From NCBI RefSeq assembly GCF_025947365.1, contig NZ_CP110012.1, positions 806,001 through 870,000 of the forward strand: 64,000 nt of DNA. Direction: 5' to 3'. The DNA comes from Flavobacterium sp. N502540. GTDB taxonomy: Bacteria; Bacteroidota; Bacteroidia; Flavobacteriales; Flavobacteriaceae. The number at the start of each line of letters is the position of its first letter. Position 1 is the first letter of the stretch. The position numbers and the translations under genes were made by a program. Under the pieces are notes generated by a model. The model was not told the origin of the DNA and made no database searches. It saw nothing but the letters and a program-made list of their open reading frames with translations. Below are positions 44,490 to 54,601 of the stretch, one piece after another.

Positions 44490-45899
44490 TTATTTCAACA
44501 ATGCATATTGAAATTTAGGATATCCTCTTTCACCAGCTTCATTTGCACCACCAGTAAATTTCAATTTGTACACATTTCCAGCAGGGTCTTTAATTACAAA
44601 GAAACGATCCGTTCTAAGAACGAATTGAGAAACTGGGGTTCCATCAGGTCCTGTAGCACTAGTACTTCTCCAGTTAGAACCAATATTTCTCTGATCAGCG
44701 GTAAACTTACTATTATCAACATTAGCCAATGTAAAAGCATCGTATGTAAAAGCAGTTGTAAGTACTTGGTAAGATTTTGCTTCACCTTTTACGTTACTTA
44801 AAATAAAATCCGGGAAGAAATATGGCTTAGGTGTAGTACCCGGTAGAACATTTGTGAAAGTTGTAAAACTAATGTCCCATTGGTTTTTCTGAGGCTCAAC
44901 ATTCACCACTTTCTTATCTAACAAACTAAAAAATGTAAAGTTGTAAGCACTATTCTTAGAAACAATAACTTCCTGGTGAGTAGTAGCTGCAATATCCGCA
45001 TACTGAACCTTGTAATCGTTCCCGCTTCTTAAAACTCTAACTTTTTTCCATCCTCTGGAAGTTCCTCCTGCAGCTCCTTCTGAACCTGTCGCCGGTTTAG
45101 TTGTAGCAGGATTACTTCCCATATTAATTAAATACACTTTATTATCTGCATCTGTAGCAGAAACTGCAGCAATAGTTGTTTTAGTAATATCTCCGGCAGG
45201 ATCATCAATTTGAGTTGTACTCCCCTCACCTTGATTAATAATCATAGTTGCGTCTTCAGCTTGAACTTCATCAATATTTACACTTGTTGTTTGCTTAGCC
45301 GACATTTTTACACTACTATTTAATACAACTCTAAATTCTGACCCTGAGTAAAACCCCAGATCCCAAGATGTTCTAACTACAGTAGTTAATTTCCCACTAC
45401 TCAAATCAACATAAACTTGATTTGGCTGCATTGGACCACCAACTTCTGGTGATAAAGCAGTTCCTAACGAAGCAGTTTCATTAAAATTCAACTGGATTGT
45501 TTTATTCCCTACTACATTAACATTAATAGAAGAACCATCAATTGTAAAAATTACATTCTTAACCTCCGCGCCTACTGCATTTTTAATTTTGTTAAAAGTA
45601 AATTCAGCAGATGTCGCATTTTGAGCAAAAGGTATTACTATTTTATTTGCTGCTGCTGTGGGAGCAGTAGTAAAATCTGTGGTATAAGCTGCAGCCGTAA
45701 CCGTGTACGAAACTGTAATTGTCCCAGCAGAAGGTGCCGGAGAAGCAAACTTAATCTGAACTTGAGTTGCAGCACTCGTTAAATTATAAGAAGACTCAGC
45801 AAATGCTACAGCTACAGATTCTCCGCCATTATCGTCGCTATTACAAGCCGTAAAAGCCAGCAATACGAAAGAAAGTATTAAAATAAAGTTTTTTTTCAT
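44490..45899 (-). CDS. hmuY: HmuY family haem-binding lipoprotein
   Basis: The protein has 469 residues. The signal peptide has a lipobox (LLAFTACNSDD). Residues about 30-140 look like a Calx-beta/PKD-type domain. From about 145 the HmuY domain runs to the end, with WDLGFYSGSEFRVVLN, DISFTTF and the final GGANEAGERGYPKFQYAL typical of the family. HmuY-type haemophores take haem from host or environmental proteins and pass it to the paired TonB receptor, which lies directly upstream, 8 bp away. The haem ligands cannot be assigned from sequence. Confidence 0.88.
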   Translation of the reverse strand: MKKNFILILSFVLLAFTACNSDDNGGESVAVAFAESSYNLTSAATQVQIKFASPAPSAGTITVSYTVTAAAYTTDFTTAPTAAANKIVIPFAQNATSAEFTFNKIKNAVGAEVKNVIFTIDGSSINVNVVGNKTIQLNFNETASLGTALSPEVGGPMQPNQVYVDLSSGKLTTVVRTSWDLGFYSGSEFRVVLNSSVKMSAKQTTSVNIDEVQAEDATMIINQGEGSTTQIDDPAGDITKTTIAAVSATDADNKVYLINMGSNPATTKPATGSEGAAGGTSRGWKKVRVLRSGNDYKVQYADIAATTHQEVIVSKNSAYNFTFFSLLDKKVVNVEPQKNQWDISFTTFTNVLPGTTPKPYFFPDFILSNVKGEAKSYQVLTTAFTYDAFTLANVDNSKFTADQRNIGSNWRSTSATGPDGTPVSQFVLRTDRFFVIKDPAGNVYKLKFTGGANEAGERGYPKFQYALLK

Positions 45900-45907
45900 G
45901 ATATATA

Positions 45908-48061
45908 TTAATTAAAATTTAGATTATACGTAAGTTTAATAAAGTAAGAGCGTCCATATCCAAGCATTAAGTCTGAACTTGTGGAACCATGTGCTCCTCC
46001 AGTTGAACCTCCTCCATTCCTCACAGACTGAACGTCTGTAATGTTAAATAAGTTTCTGGCGCCAACCATTACTTCAAACTGATTTTTGAAAAACAATTTA
46101 CGAACAGAAGCATCCATCCAACTATAAGGCTTTATTTCATTTAAAAAGAATTTAGCACTTCCGTCTGTGTCTGTTCCAGCTACAAACTGCTGCTGCTGTC
46201 CATTATACTTGTAGTACAATGCTACCAGGGTGTTCCATTTTGGAATATTATAAGAAATACTTGAATTTAACTGAAATGAATACAGATACTTATCATCAGT
46301 AGTCAGATTTAGTGCCGCCAAATCTAATTTTCTGGAAATACCAACTAAAGCCGCCCCAATTTTTACATTCCAGTTTTTGTATGAATATTGTTCAGTAGTT
46401 GATGCATTCCACATTTTATACGCGTTGATATTTACATATCTATAGCTTAATGAAGGAACAATTTGAGTCAAAACCATATCGATTCTATCATCAACACTCA
46501 TAAAGGTAAAGGCCACATTATTCGAAATTTGCGCGCCTGAACGAAGTTGACAAGATCTTTTAAAACTAAGCTCATATGAGGTACTATTCTCAGGAACTAA
46601 ATCAGGATTACCCTGAACATTATGATTAGAATCTACAAAATAAGTATAAAGCTCATCAAAGTTAGGAGTACGATATGATTTACCCATTGAAGCTCTAGTC
46701 TCTAATCCCTGTTTAAAAATATATCTTAATCCTAACGAACTAGCATATTGATTGTCAAAATTAGATTGAATCGAATAACGAAGCCCTGGACGGATAGAAA
46801 ATTTATCGGTCAGATTAACCTCTGCCACAGTAAAAATATCATAATTTTCAAGTCGCTTTCTTATGTCTTTAAGCTGTTGCTGATCGTCCTTAAAAGTACC
46901 TGCAGTCGCATCATAAAATCCATTTTCATTTGTAATTTCATAACCCAATTGAAAATCGACCTTTTTACTATTGAAAAAATTACTTAGAGTTCCTGTAGAA
47001 TAGAAAACTTCTTTTGATTGGTAAGTTTGTCTCTTATTATCAAACTCCTTTCCTGTTTCCATTTGATAATTAAACCTTTCTAAATCACGTTCTTGTTTCT
47101 GATGTGAGAGCGAGACATTATAATTTAACTTCGAAAACAATTTCCCGTTAGAATTTAAATGATGATAAAATCTATTGGTTATAAAACGTTTATCATTTGC
47201 ATAATAAGTTTCAGGAAAAGGGTAATTATCTTGCGGAATTAAAATTGGATTATAAAAATGAACATCCTCACCATAGTAATCAAATTTGTAAAATATTTTA
47301 AAATTTCCTTTTTGATAACCTAAAAGTCCATTTCCAACTAACTGATCTTTCGGAAGCCATTTATAACCTCGTAACCCATTATTCATGGCATAATCTTTCC
47401 CCTTCATATTATCATAAAAACCAGCAAAATCATTGCGGTTCCCACCTATATTAACGAACCAGTTTTCGTTAAAATTATGAGCTATTTTGGCTGATTGAAT
47501 ATGACGGCCTTTATTAAAAAGTGCATATTCATTACCTACAGTTTCTTCCTGAACGGTTGTACTAATCTGCCATCTGTATCCTCCACCTTTTTTAGTTATG
47601 ATATTCAAAATACCACTTACGGCATTTGCTCCATGAGTTACTCCCATTGAACCTTCAATAATTTCGATACGTTCAACATCGTCAAGATTTACCTGTGTTA
47701 AATCGACATTAGTTCCCATTCCGGTATCACTTACTAGTGGGATGTTATCAATTAATATTTTAAAATATTGCGAATCCAATCCAAACATAGAAACGGTTGA
47801 ACGTCCATCACTCCCGCTATTCCTAATCGTTATATTTAAGTATTGATTTAAAACATCTGCAAGATTGTTTGCTGCCAATTGCTTAATATCTTCCTTTGAA
47901 ATCACACGAACATTAAACACTGATTTTTTTATAGACTGTGGCTCAAACTGCCCGGTAACCACCACTTCAGAAAGTTTATTTACAGCCGTGGTATCTTTCT
48001 TTTGTGCAAAGGAGATTTGACAAAAAAGAAAAGCTGCAAAAAAGATAAATTTGATTTTCAT
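45908..48061 (-). CDS. TonB-dependent haem receptor (HmuR-like)
   Basis: The protein has 717 residues. A signal peptide is followed by a TonB box region (KLSEVVVTGQFEP) and a plug domain (IDNIPLVSDTGMGTNVDLTQVNLDDVERIEII ... GVTHGANAVSGILNIITKKGG, split over residues 110-155). A beta barrel follows, ending in aromatic residues typical of outer-membrane proteins. It lacks the N-terminal CarboxypepD domain of SusC-type receptors, matching siderophore/haem receptors. With hmuY downstream it is probably the haem transporter of the locus, powered by the TonB-ExbBD system. Confidence 0.9.
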   Translation of the reverse strand: MKIKFIFFAAFLFCQISFAQKKDTTAVNKLSEVVVTGQFEPQSIKKSVFNVRVISKEDIKQLAANNLADVLNQYLNITIRNSGSDGRSTVSMFGLDSQYFKILIDNIPLVSDTGMGTNVDLTQVNLDDVERIEIIEGSMGVTHGANAVSGILNIITKKGGGYRWQISTTVQEETVGNEYALFNKGRHIQSAKIAHNFNENWFVNIGGNRNDFAGFYDNMKGKDYAMNNGLRGYKWLPKDQLVGNGLLGYQKGNFKIFYKFDYYGEDVHFYNPILIPQDNYPFPETYYANDKRFITNRFYHHLNSNGKLFSKLNYNVSLSHQKQERDLERFNYQMETGKEFDNKRQTYQSKEVFYSTGTLSNFFNSKKVDFQLGYEITNENGFYDATAGTFKDDQQQLKDIRKRLENYDIFTVAEVNLTDKFSIRPGLRYSIQSNFDNQYASSLGLRYIFKQGLETRASMGKSYRTPNFDELYTYFVDSNHNVQGNPDLVPENSTSYELSFKRSCQLRSGAQISNNVAFTFMSVDDRIDMVLTQIVPSLSYRYVNINAYKMWNASTTEQYSYKNWNVKIGAALVGISRKLDLAALNLTTDDKYLYSFQLNSSISYNIPKWNTLVALYYKYNGQQQQFVAGTDTDGSAKFFLNEIKPYSWMDASVRKLFFKNQFEVMVGARNLFNITDVQSVRNGGGSTGGAHGSTSSDLMLGYGRSYFIKLTYNLNFN

Positions 48062-48088
48062 TATTTTTATTCAATCTTAATAATGGCG

Positions 48089-48096
48089 CAAATATA
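48089..48096 (-). promoter_or_regulatory. -7 box of the haem receptor gene
   Basis: TATATTTG on the minus strand, 27 nt before the receptor ATG. It faces a twin box for the DUF6607 gene. Confidence 0.55.
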
Positions 48097-48109
48097 TAAA
48101 CTATTTTTA

Positions 48110-48137
48110 TTTGTTCTAAATTAAATACATATATTTG
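48110..48137 (+). promoter_or_regulatory. Promoter of the DUF6607 gene
   Basis: TTTG (48110-48113), a 16-nt spacer and TATATTTG (48130-48137). The interval between them holds tatttgttctaaattaaata, an AT-rich partial palindrome that could be a repressor site such as a Fur box. That last step is a guess from sequence. Confidence 0.5.
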
Positions 48138-48165
48138 CGAAAATTTAAAAACAAAATATTACATT

Positions 48166-49068
48166 ATGATTTCAAAAAGCCTCTATTTTTCAGCTGTTAT
48201 GGCTTTGACTTGTAGCCTTGGTTTCAGTCAGGATAAAAAGCAACAAGACATCAAATCCATCAAATCTATGTGTGGTTGCTACGAAGTGAAGTTTAATTTC
48301 GCAGAAACTTTTCAATACGCTAAAGATTCGGCGACTTATAAACCATCTGAAACCAAACACGAATCTGCATTAGAATGGGTAGAGTTACTAGAAGACACTC
48401 CTAACAAAATTGTAATGCAACACTTATTAATAGTGAGTGATGACATGATCATCAAACACTGGAGACAGGACTGGTTGTATGAAAACACTGATTTATATAC
48501 CTTTAATAAAGGAACTTCATGGAAATATAAAAAACTGGACAAAAAAACCGTAAAAGGTCAATGGACACAAAAAGTATTTCAGGTAGACGATAGTCCGCGT
48601 TATGAAGGATCTTCGACATGGGTACACGTAGACGGACAAAACTACTGGGCAAACATTGCTGATGCACCACTTCCAAGAAGAGAGCAAACGAAACGTAATG
48701 ACTATAATGTTTTAAAAAGAAGAAACATTCACGAAATTACAGCTACAGGATGGAATCATGAGCAAGACAATGACAAATTGGTGCGTGACGACAGCGGAAA
48801 AGATGTTTTGTTAGCTCAGGAAAAAGGTTTGGACGTTTACACTAAAGTTCCGGATATTAAATGTATCGCTGCCCAAAAATGGTGGAAAGAAAACAACGCG
48901 CTTTGGAAGAATGTTCGTGACAAATGGCAAACTCTTTTTGACAGACACCAGGACTTAAACTTAGAAGCTAAAGTAGACAGAAAAGCACTTTACTCTCTCC
49001 TGTTTGATTTAAAACCAACTGCTACAAAAGCAGAAACTGATGCAATCATCAACAAATTCGTAAAATAA
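48166..49068 (+). CDS. DUF6607 family secreted protein
   Basis: The protein has 300 residues with a signal peptide (ending near LGFSQD). The conserved opening KSMCGCYEVKFNFAETFQY contains two cysteines two residues apart; later blocks are SSTWVHVDGQNYWANIADAPLPRREQTKR (in parts) and EITATGWNHEQDN. I believe this is DUF6607; its function is unknown. It is divergent from the haem receptor, sharing a 104-bp control region, which suggests co-regulation by iron or haem. Direct haem binding is possible given the Cys and several His, but unproven. Confidence 0.75.
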   Translation: MISKSLYFSAVMALTCSLGFSQDKKQQDIKSIKSMCGCYEVKFNFAETFQYAKDSATYKPSETKHESALEWVELLEDTPNKIVMQHLLIVSDDMIIKHWRQDWLYENTDLYTFNKGTSWKYKKLDKKTVKGQWTQKVFQVDDSPRYEGSSTWVHVDGQNYWANIADAPLPRREQTKRNDYNVLKRRNIHEITATGWNHEQDNDKLVRDDSGKDVLLAQEKGLDVYTKVPDIKCIAAQKWWKENNALWKNVRDKWQTLFDRHQDLNLEAKVDRKALYSLLFDLKPTATKAETDAIINKFVK

Positions 49069-49092
49069 GAAATTATTTTCTACTTATATTTT

Positions 49093-49126
49093 AAAAGCCG
49101 ATAGTGACAAACTATCGGCTTTTTTA
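49093..49126 (+). terminator. Terminator of the DUF6607 gene
   Basis: aaaagccgatagt / actatcggctttttt with a 5-nt loop and T run. Confidence 0.92.
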
Positions 49127-49129
49127 TGC

Positions 49130-49654
49130 ATAAAAAAAACCGCCTGAAAATGAATTCAAACGGTTTACTACCTTCTATGTTTAATAAAGCTATTAGCTTA
49201 CTAATTCAAAACAGCATAAATCAACTAATAAAAGGTTGGTATTTTTAATCTCTATGATAGATATTCTGGAATAATCCTCGCGGAAATGCTTAAAAAAACT
49301 CTTGAAGTGATATTAGAGTCTGTAGATAAGGATGTTAGAATCCTGTAATACTTTCTTTATTAAAGTAGGAAAATTAACATATTATTTTATAACACACAAG
49401 CAAATAACAGACTTTTTTTTCTTTTTTTCTACAAAGCTAAAATCCAGTATTTTAACTGTAGTAACCGAGAATGCATAATAAGGATTAAAAAAAACAAAGC
49501 AAAAAAGGCCGATACTGTGATAACAATCGTCCTTTGATTCATGCTATGCATAAAAAATACATTTTGCATCAAATATTAGTTACCTACTAGGTTGTAGCGG
49601 CCTTTCTTTTTCTGCTGTCGAAAATCGATACACTTTGCGATTTCAAGTTGACAT
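49130..49654. other. Intergenic region with structured but non-coding sequence
   Basis: About 520 bp have no supportable ORF. A second weak hairpin lies at 49138-49163 (aaccg ... cggtt). Near the right end, aaaggccg (49504-49511) pairs with cggccttt (49598-49605), enclosing a smaller atgcataaaa ... ttttgcat pair. A small RNA is possible. Confidence 0.4.
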
Positions 49655-49690
49655 AAAAAAAAGTCGATAATTACATTTATAATTATCGAC
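49655..49690 (-). terminator. Terminator of argS
   Basis: gtcgataatt (49663-49672) and aattatcgac (49681-49690) form a stem; on the minus strand a run of T follows. Confidence 0.88.
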
Positions 49691-49718
49691 TCTTTGCATT
49701 TTATCTTTTGTTCAGCAA

Positions 49719-51497
49719 TTACATGCGCTCCGGAACTTCTATTCCCAACAAACTAAAAGCGGCTTTGATAACCTCTGCTACTTTTTGCGAAAGCTGCACT
49801 CTGAATACTTTTTTAGTTAAATCTACTTCTCCTAATATGTGCACCGACTGATAAAACGAATTATACTCTTTTACCAAATCGTAGGTATAATTAGCAATCA
49901 AAGCCGGACTATGATTGTGTGCGGCATTTTGAATTACTTCCGGGAAAAGCTCAATTTGTTTTACCAGCTCTTTTTCTTTTTCGTGTAATTCTTCTGTACT
50001 CGTTTGAGCTGAAAAATCAAAATCAGCTTTACGGATTATCGATTGGATTCTCGCGTAAGTGTACTGAATAAACGGCCCCGTATTTCCTGCAAAATCAACA
50101 GATTCTTCCGGATTAAACAAAATACGTTTTTTAGGATCTACTTTTAAGATATAATATTTCAATGCCCCAAGACCAATTGTTTGGTACAATTTAGCTTTTT
50201 CTTCGGTTGAATAACTGTCCAGTTTTCCTAAATCTTCAGATATTTGTTTCGCTGTGTCGGTCATATCTTGCATCAAATCATCAGCATCTACAACTGTTCC
50301 TTCACGGCTTTTCATTTTTCCTGAAGGCAAATCAACCATTCCGTACGATAAATGATACAAGCTTGAAGCCCAGTCAAAACCTAGTTTTTTCAGAATTAGA
50401 AACAGAACTTTAAAGTGGTAATCCTGTTCGTTACCTACTGTATATACCATTCCGCCTACATCCGGCATGTCTTTTACACGCTGAATTGCGGTTCCGATAT
50501 CCTGCGTCATATATACGGCAGTTCCATCTGAACGCAAAACAATTTTACGGTCAAGACCTTCATCGGTAAGGTCGATCCAAACGGAACCGTCAGGATCTTT
50601 TTCAAAAACTCCTTTGTCCAGACCTACCTGAACCACATCTTTTCCTAATAAATAGGTATTGCTCTCGTAATAGTATTTATCAAAATTAACACCCAGATTT
50701 TTATAAGTGATAGCAAAACCATCGTAAACCCATTGGTTCATCATTTTCCAAAGCGAAATTACCGCTTCGTCTCCTGACTCCCATTTTTTAAGCATCTCTT
50801 GTGCTTCAATAATGATTGGAGATTGTTTTTTTGCCTCTTCCTCTGTTTTTCCGGTTTCCATAAGTTGAGAAATCTCAGCCTTGTAAGCTTTATCAAACTC
50901 AACGTAGTATTTACCTACTAATTTATCTCCTTTTAGATTTGAACTTTCCGGAGTTTCACCATTACCAAACTTCTGCCAGGCCAGCATCGATTTACAAATA
51001 TGAATTCCACGGTCGTTGATAATTTGTGTCTTGTATACCTTTTTCCCTGATGCTTTGATAATTTCAGCTACAGAATACCCTAACAAATTGTTACGTACGT
51101 GCCCCAAGTGTAAAGGTTTATTAGTATTTGGCGAAGAATATTCGACCATAATTGCTTTATCTTCCGGATTTGGAGTTACATATCCGAACTTGGTATTGTC
51201 TTTTATTTCATTAAAGAAATTCAAATAATAACTATCTGCAATGACAATATTCAAAAATCCCGAAACCACATTAAAGCGTGCTACTTCGGAAACGTTCTCT
51301 ACCAGATAATTTCCAATTTTATTTCCCAATTCGACAGGATTGCTTTTAATCACTTTCAATAAAGGAAAAATCACCATTGTGATGTCGCCTTCAAATTCCT
51401 TACGGGTGGTTTGAAATTCGATTTTCTCAACAGTAACATCAAATAATGCTTGTATTGCTTTTTGTATAGAAGGTGTAAGAATTTGTGATAATGACAT
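49719..51497 (-). CDS. argS: Arginyl-tRNA synthetase
   Basis: The 592-residue class I synthetase has the N-terminal Add-1 domain, the HIGH-type motif HLGHVRNN after VEYSSPNTNKPL, and a KMSKS-like GKMKSREGTVV. The anticodon-binding DALR domain ends ...LLGIEVPERM. It is complete. A TATATTTG box lies at 51526-51519 on the minus strand, 21 nt before the start. Confidence 0.97.
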   Translation of the reverse strand: MSLSQILTPSIQKAIQALFDVTVEKIEFQTTRKEFEGDITMVIFPLLKVIKSNPVELGNKIGNYLVENVSEVARFNVVSGFLNIVIADSYYLNFFNEIKDNTKFGYVTPNPEDKAIMVEYSSPNTNKPLHLGHVRNNLLGYSVAEIIKASGKKVYKTQIINDRGIHICKSMLAWQKFGNGETPESSNLKGDKLVGKYYVEFDKAYKAEISQLMETGKTEEEAKKQSPIIIEAQEMLKKWESGDEAVISLWKMMNQWVYDGFAITYKNLGVNFDKYYYESNTYLLGKDVVQVGLDKGVFEKDPDGSVWIDLTDEGLDRKIVLRSDGTAVYMTQDIGTAIQRVKDMPDVGGMVYTVGNEQDYHFKVLFLILKKLGFDWASSLYHLSYGMVDLPSGKMKSREGTVVDADDLMQDMTDTAKQISEDLGKLDSYSTEEKAKLYQTIGLGALKYYILKVDPKKRILFNPEESVDFAGNTGPFIQYTYARIQSIIRKADFDFSAQTSTEELHEKEKELVKQIELFPEVIQNAAHNHSPALIANYTYDLVKEYNSFYQSVHILGEVDLTKKVFRVQLSQKVAEVIKAAFSLLGIEVPERM

Positions 51498-51810
51498 GTA
51501 AACTTATTTTAAAGTGAGCAAATATACTGCTTATTCATCAATTACAGAAAATCAAAAACATATTAAATCGAATAAAACACTTCTAATTTCTTAAAAAACT
51601 TTTGTTTGCAAGTGTTAAAATTATGTAAAAATCAAAACACTAACTTGTTATAAAACAGACGATCCTGCGAAATAAATATTTTTTTTCGTTTTTTTTTGTA
51701 ACATATCGTTAGCAAAAGAGTCTTAATAGAGACTTCACATTAGTTTGAGGGTAAAAAACAAAAACAAGAAAACAATCATCATCAATCCATCAAAAAATCA
51801 TTATTACATT
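51498..51810. other. Intergenic region between argS and the first receptor gene
   Basis: The 313 bp are AT-rich with the argS -7 box at 51519-51526 and a long leader for the receptor. A short gagtctt/gagact inverted pair lies near 51718-51733. No gene is seen. Confidence 0.5.
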
Positions 51811-54225
51811 ATGAAACTAAAATTCTTTCTGTTTGTATTACTGGGTGTAATAACAACGGCAAATGCACAGAATTCAGGAAGTGTTTCCGGAAAAATTACT
51901 GAAAAATTAAACAACGCTCCTATTTCTTACGCGACCATCTCGATTAAAGAGAACGGAAAAGTAGTTACGGGAGTTAATTCTGATGATCACGGAGATTTCT
52001 CTATCAAAAATCTGGCTTTAAAAAGTTATACGATCGAAATTCAATACATTGGATTTCGAAAATATGTAGGCTCTTTACTTTTGAGTGATAACAAAAAAAC
52101 GGCAACCATTAATGTATCGCTTGAAGAAGAAGCTACTCAGCTTAAAGGAGTGAACATTGTAAGTGAGCGTTCGACAATCGAGCAAAAAATTGACCGAAAA
52201 GTAATTACTGTCGGAAAAGATTTAACTACTGCCGGAGCTTCTGCATCTGACATTATGAACAACATTCCATCTGTAAACGTAGATCAGGACGGAAAACTTT
52301 CGCTTCGCGGAAATGAGAACGTTCGTGTATTGATCGACGGAAGACCTTCAAACATTGATCCTGCTCAGTTGTTGAAACAAATTCCATCAACGTCAATCAA
52401 AAAAATTGAGTTGATCACCAACCCAAGTGCCAAGTACAATCCGGAAGGAATGTCTGGTATCATCAACATCATCCTGCACAAAAACAGCAATACCGGTTTC
52501 AACGGAAGTTATAGCGGGGGAATTACTTTTGGAGAAGTAGCCAAATACAATCAGTCATTAGATTTGAACTACAAGACAGGAAAAGTAAATTTCTTTGGAA
52601 ACGTAGGACAAAATTTCGGAACTTATTATAATGATGGTTTCATCAACAGATACGATCAGGACATTCGTCAGAAAATTGATGTTGTGAACGAAAATGATTC
52701 TTACTTGTATAAAATTGGTATGGATTATTTCATCAATGATCACAATACAATCTCTTTTTATACCAATCAGAACAAATCAAACGGTAAGTTTTTTGTAGAC
52801 ACCAATATTGATTACAGCAATGTAAGCAGTTCTAATATTGCTAACATTTTACAAAAATCAAAATATACTGGTCCGGATAACGTAGGAACTTATAATTTAG
52901 CTTACAAACACATCTTTAAAAAAGAAGGTCATACCTTAGATATTGAAGGAAACTATAGTAACAATAAAGAAACCCAAAATTCAGGTTTTGATACGCAAAC
53001 AAGAAAAAAAGACAATAGTTTAAACAATCAGTCTTATAACAATTATATTGCCGGTACTCGTAAATTGAGCACTATAAATGTTGATTATGTAAATCCGTTA
53101 AACGACAAAACGACTCTTGAAGCTGGTGCCGAGGCCAGAATTACAAAAACAGATAACAATTATATCACCGGAGAACCGTTGGCAGCAATTCCAGTTTCTA
53201 ATTATACTTATGACACTGATATTTACTCTGCTTATGTAACATTCGGTCAGAAATTCAAAAAATTCAGTTATCAGTTGGGAGCTCGTTTCGAAAGTTATAA
53301 AGTGGTTGCGAATTTAAATCATGGTTTTAAAAAATTCAATGACGATTACATTACGTTATACCCGTCGGCATATTTGACTTACAACCTAAATGAGAAAAAC
53401 ACGTTACAGCTAAGCTACAGCCGTCGTGTAGACCGTCCGAGTTTAGAGCAGACAAAACCTATTCCTGAGTTTTCTACTCCTTTAATTACAGCATTAGGAA
53501 ATCAAGAATTAAGACCTCAGTTTACCAATTCTGTTGAAGTAAATTATACTAAAACTTTCGAAAAAGGAAGTTTTACTACAGGTGTTTTTGTGAGAAGCAT
53601 TAACGACCAAATCAGCAGAGTTTTATTTCCGGACGAAACAGACACAAGTGGTAACAAACAAATCCTATCGTATGCCAACTTTGATCGCAATACTGCTTAC
53701 GGTTTTGAAGCTTCTTTCACTTATAAAATTACAAAATGGTGGGATATTTCTCCGTCGATTGACTTTTCAAGCATTAACCAACAAGGTATAGTGTTTAAAT
53801 ACGATCCTGAAAGTGGAGAAAGCAAACCTGAAGAAAGAAAAATTACGGTTGCTGCCTTTAACGGCCGTATGAACTCAAACTTTAAAGTAAACAAACGTTT
53901 AAGCTTTTTATTATTCGGATTTTACAGAGGTGAAGTTGAAGGACTTCAAAATAATAGCCATGCCATGTATAAAATGGATATGGGATCCCGTTACACCTTG
54001 TTAAACAATAAAATGAACATTAGTTTACGTTTCAACGACGTGTTTAACACCATGAAATATGCTTTCGACTCTATGTATCCTTACTCACATTCAGGACAAT
54101 TTACATGGGAGAGTCAAACGGTTTACCTAGGGTTAACTTACAACTTTGGAGGTTCAAAAATCAAAAACCTGCAACGTAAACAAAGAGAAGACAATACCAA
54201 TAAAGGTGGAGGCGGATTGTTCTAA
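51811..54225 (+). CDS. TonB-dependent outer-membrane receptor (beta-barrel family), copy 1
   Basis: The protein has 804 residues. A signal peptide (ending near ANAQ) is followed by a CarboxypepD-regulatory-like domain (GSVSGKITEKLNNAPISYATI ..., about 24-110), a plug (DIMNNIPSVNVDQDGKLSLRGNENVRVLIDGRPSN region, about 140-240) and a PF14905-type barrel ending in a Gly-rich, Lys/Arg-rich tail. I chose the ATG at 51811 (MKLKFFLF), where the signal peptide begins; an upstream frame from 51745 lacks a good start. It is paired with a close paralog 376 bp downstream. The ligand is unknown; peptides or small polymers are typical for the family. Confidence 0.9.
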   Translation: MKLKFFLFVLLGVITTANAQNSGSVSGKITEKLNNAPISYATISIKENGKVVTGVNSDDHGDFSIKNLALKSYTIEIQYIGFRKYVGSLLLSDNKKTATINVSLEEEATQLKGVNIVSERSTIEQKIDRKVITVGKDLTTAGASASDIMNNIPSVNVDQDGKLSLRGNENVRVLIDGRPSNIDPAQLLKQIPSTSIKKIELITNPSAKYNPEGMSGIINIILHKNSNTGFNGSYSGGITFGEVAKYNQSLDLNYKTGKVNFFGNVGQNFGTYYNDGFINRYDQDIRQKIDVVNENDSYLYKIGMDYFINDHNTISFYTNQNKSNGKFFVDTNIDYSNVSSSNIANILQKSKYTGPDNVGTYNLAYKHIFKKEGHTLDIEGNYSNNKETQNSGFDTQTRKKDNSLNNQSYNNYIAGTRKLSTINVDYVNPLNDKTTLEAGAEARITKTDNNYITGEPLAAIPVSNYTYDTDIYSAYVTFGQKFKKFSYQLGARFESYKVVANLNHGFKKFNDDYITLYPSAYLTYNLNEKNTLQLSYSRRVDRPSLEQTKPIPEFSTPLITALGNQELRPQFTNSVEVNYTKTFEKGSFTTGVFVRSINDQISRVLFPDETDTSGNKQILSYANFDRNTAYGFEASFTYKITKWWDISPSIDFSSINQQGIVFKYDPESGESKPEERKITVAAFNGRMNSNFKVNKRLSFLLFGFYRGEVEGLQNNSHAMYKMDMGSRYTLLNNKMNISLRFNDVFNTMKYAFDSMYPYSHSGQFTWESQTVYLGLTYNFGGSKIKNLQRKQREDNTNKGGGGLF

Positions 54226-54601
54226 TCCAACTTTTTCTAATCGATTTTAATAGTTTTTTAAAAAGCCCGGAGTTTGCCAACTTCGGGCTTTTTTTATGGG
54301 CATTTGACAACTTTAACTAAAATTGAATTGCTGTTTTATTCCTGCCATACTTACAATACTAAGACGCACCTCCTTTGTAACCTCCTTATTCTATTGAAGA
54401 AAATAAAAATCTATCCGGAATTTAAACCTACAAATTGTTAAAACTATCAAAAAATTAAAAACTAATTCACTCTAAAACAGCACCTCACAAAAAAGGCAAT
54501 TTCGATTTTAATTTTTACTGTAACATCCAATTGAAAAGACGGTCTCTAGTGATATATTTTGAAATATTTCAAAAGAAACAATCATCAATCAAATCAATCA
54601 C
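54226..54601. other. Intergenic region between the two receptor paralogs
   Basis: After the terminator at 54259-54296 the remainder is an AT-rich leader with no ORF. A caatc-rich stretch lies just before the start, as before copy 1. Confidence 0.5.
54259..54296 (+). terminator. Terminator of receptor copy 1
   Basis: agcccg(g)agtt pairs with aact(t)cgggct, followed by seven T. Confidence 0.9.

Noticed and set aside
49130..49654. tRNA or rRNA gene in the largest gene-free stretch
   Set aside because: No cloverleaf-type arms, no TTC-loop sequence and no rRNA-like blocks were found by eye here or elsewhere in the window.
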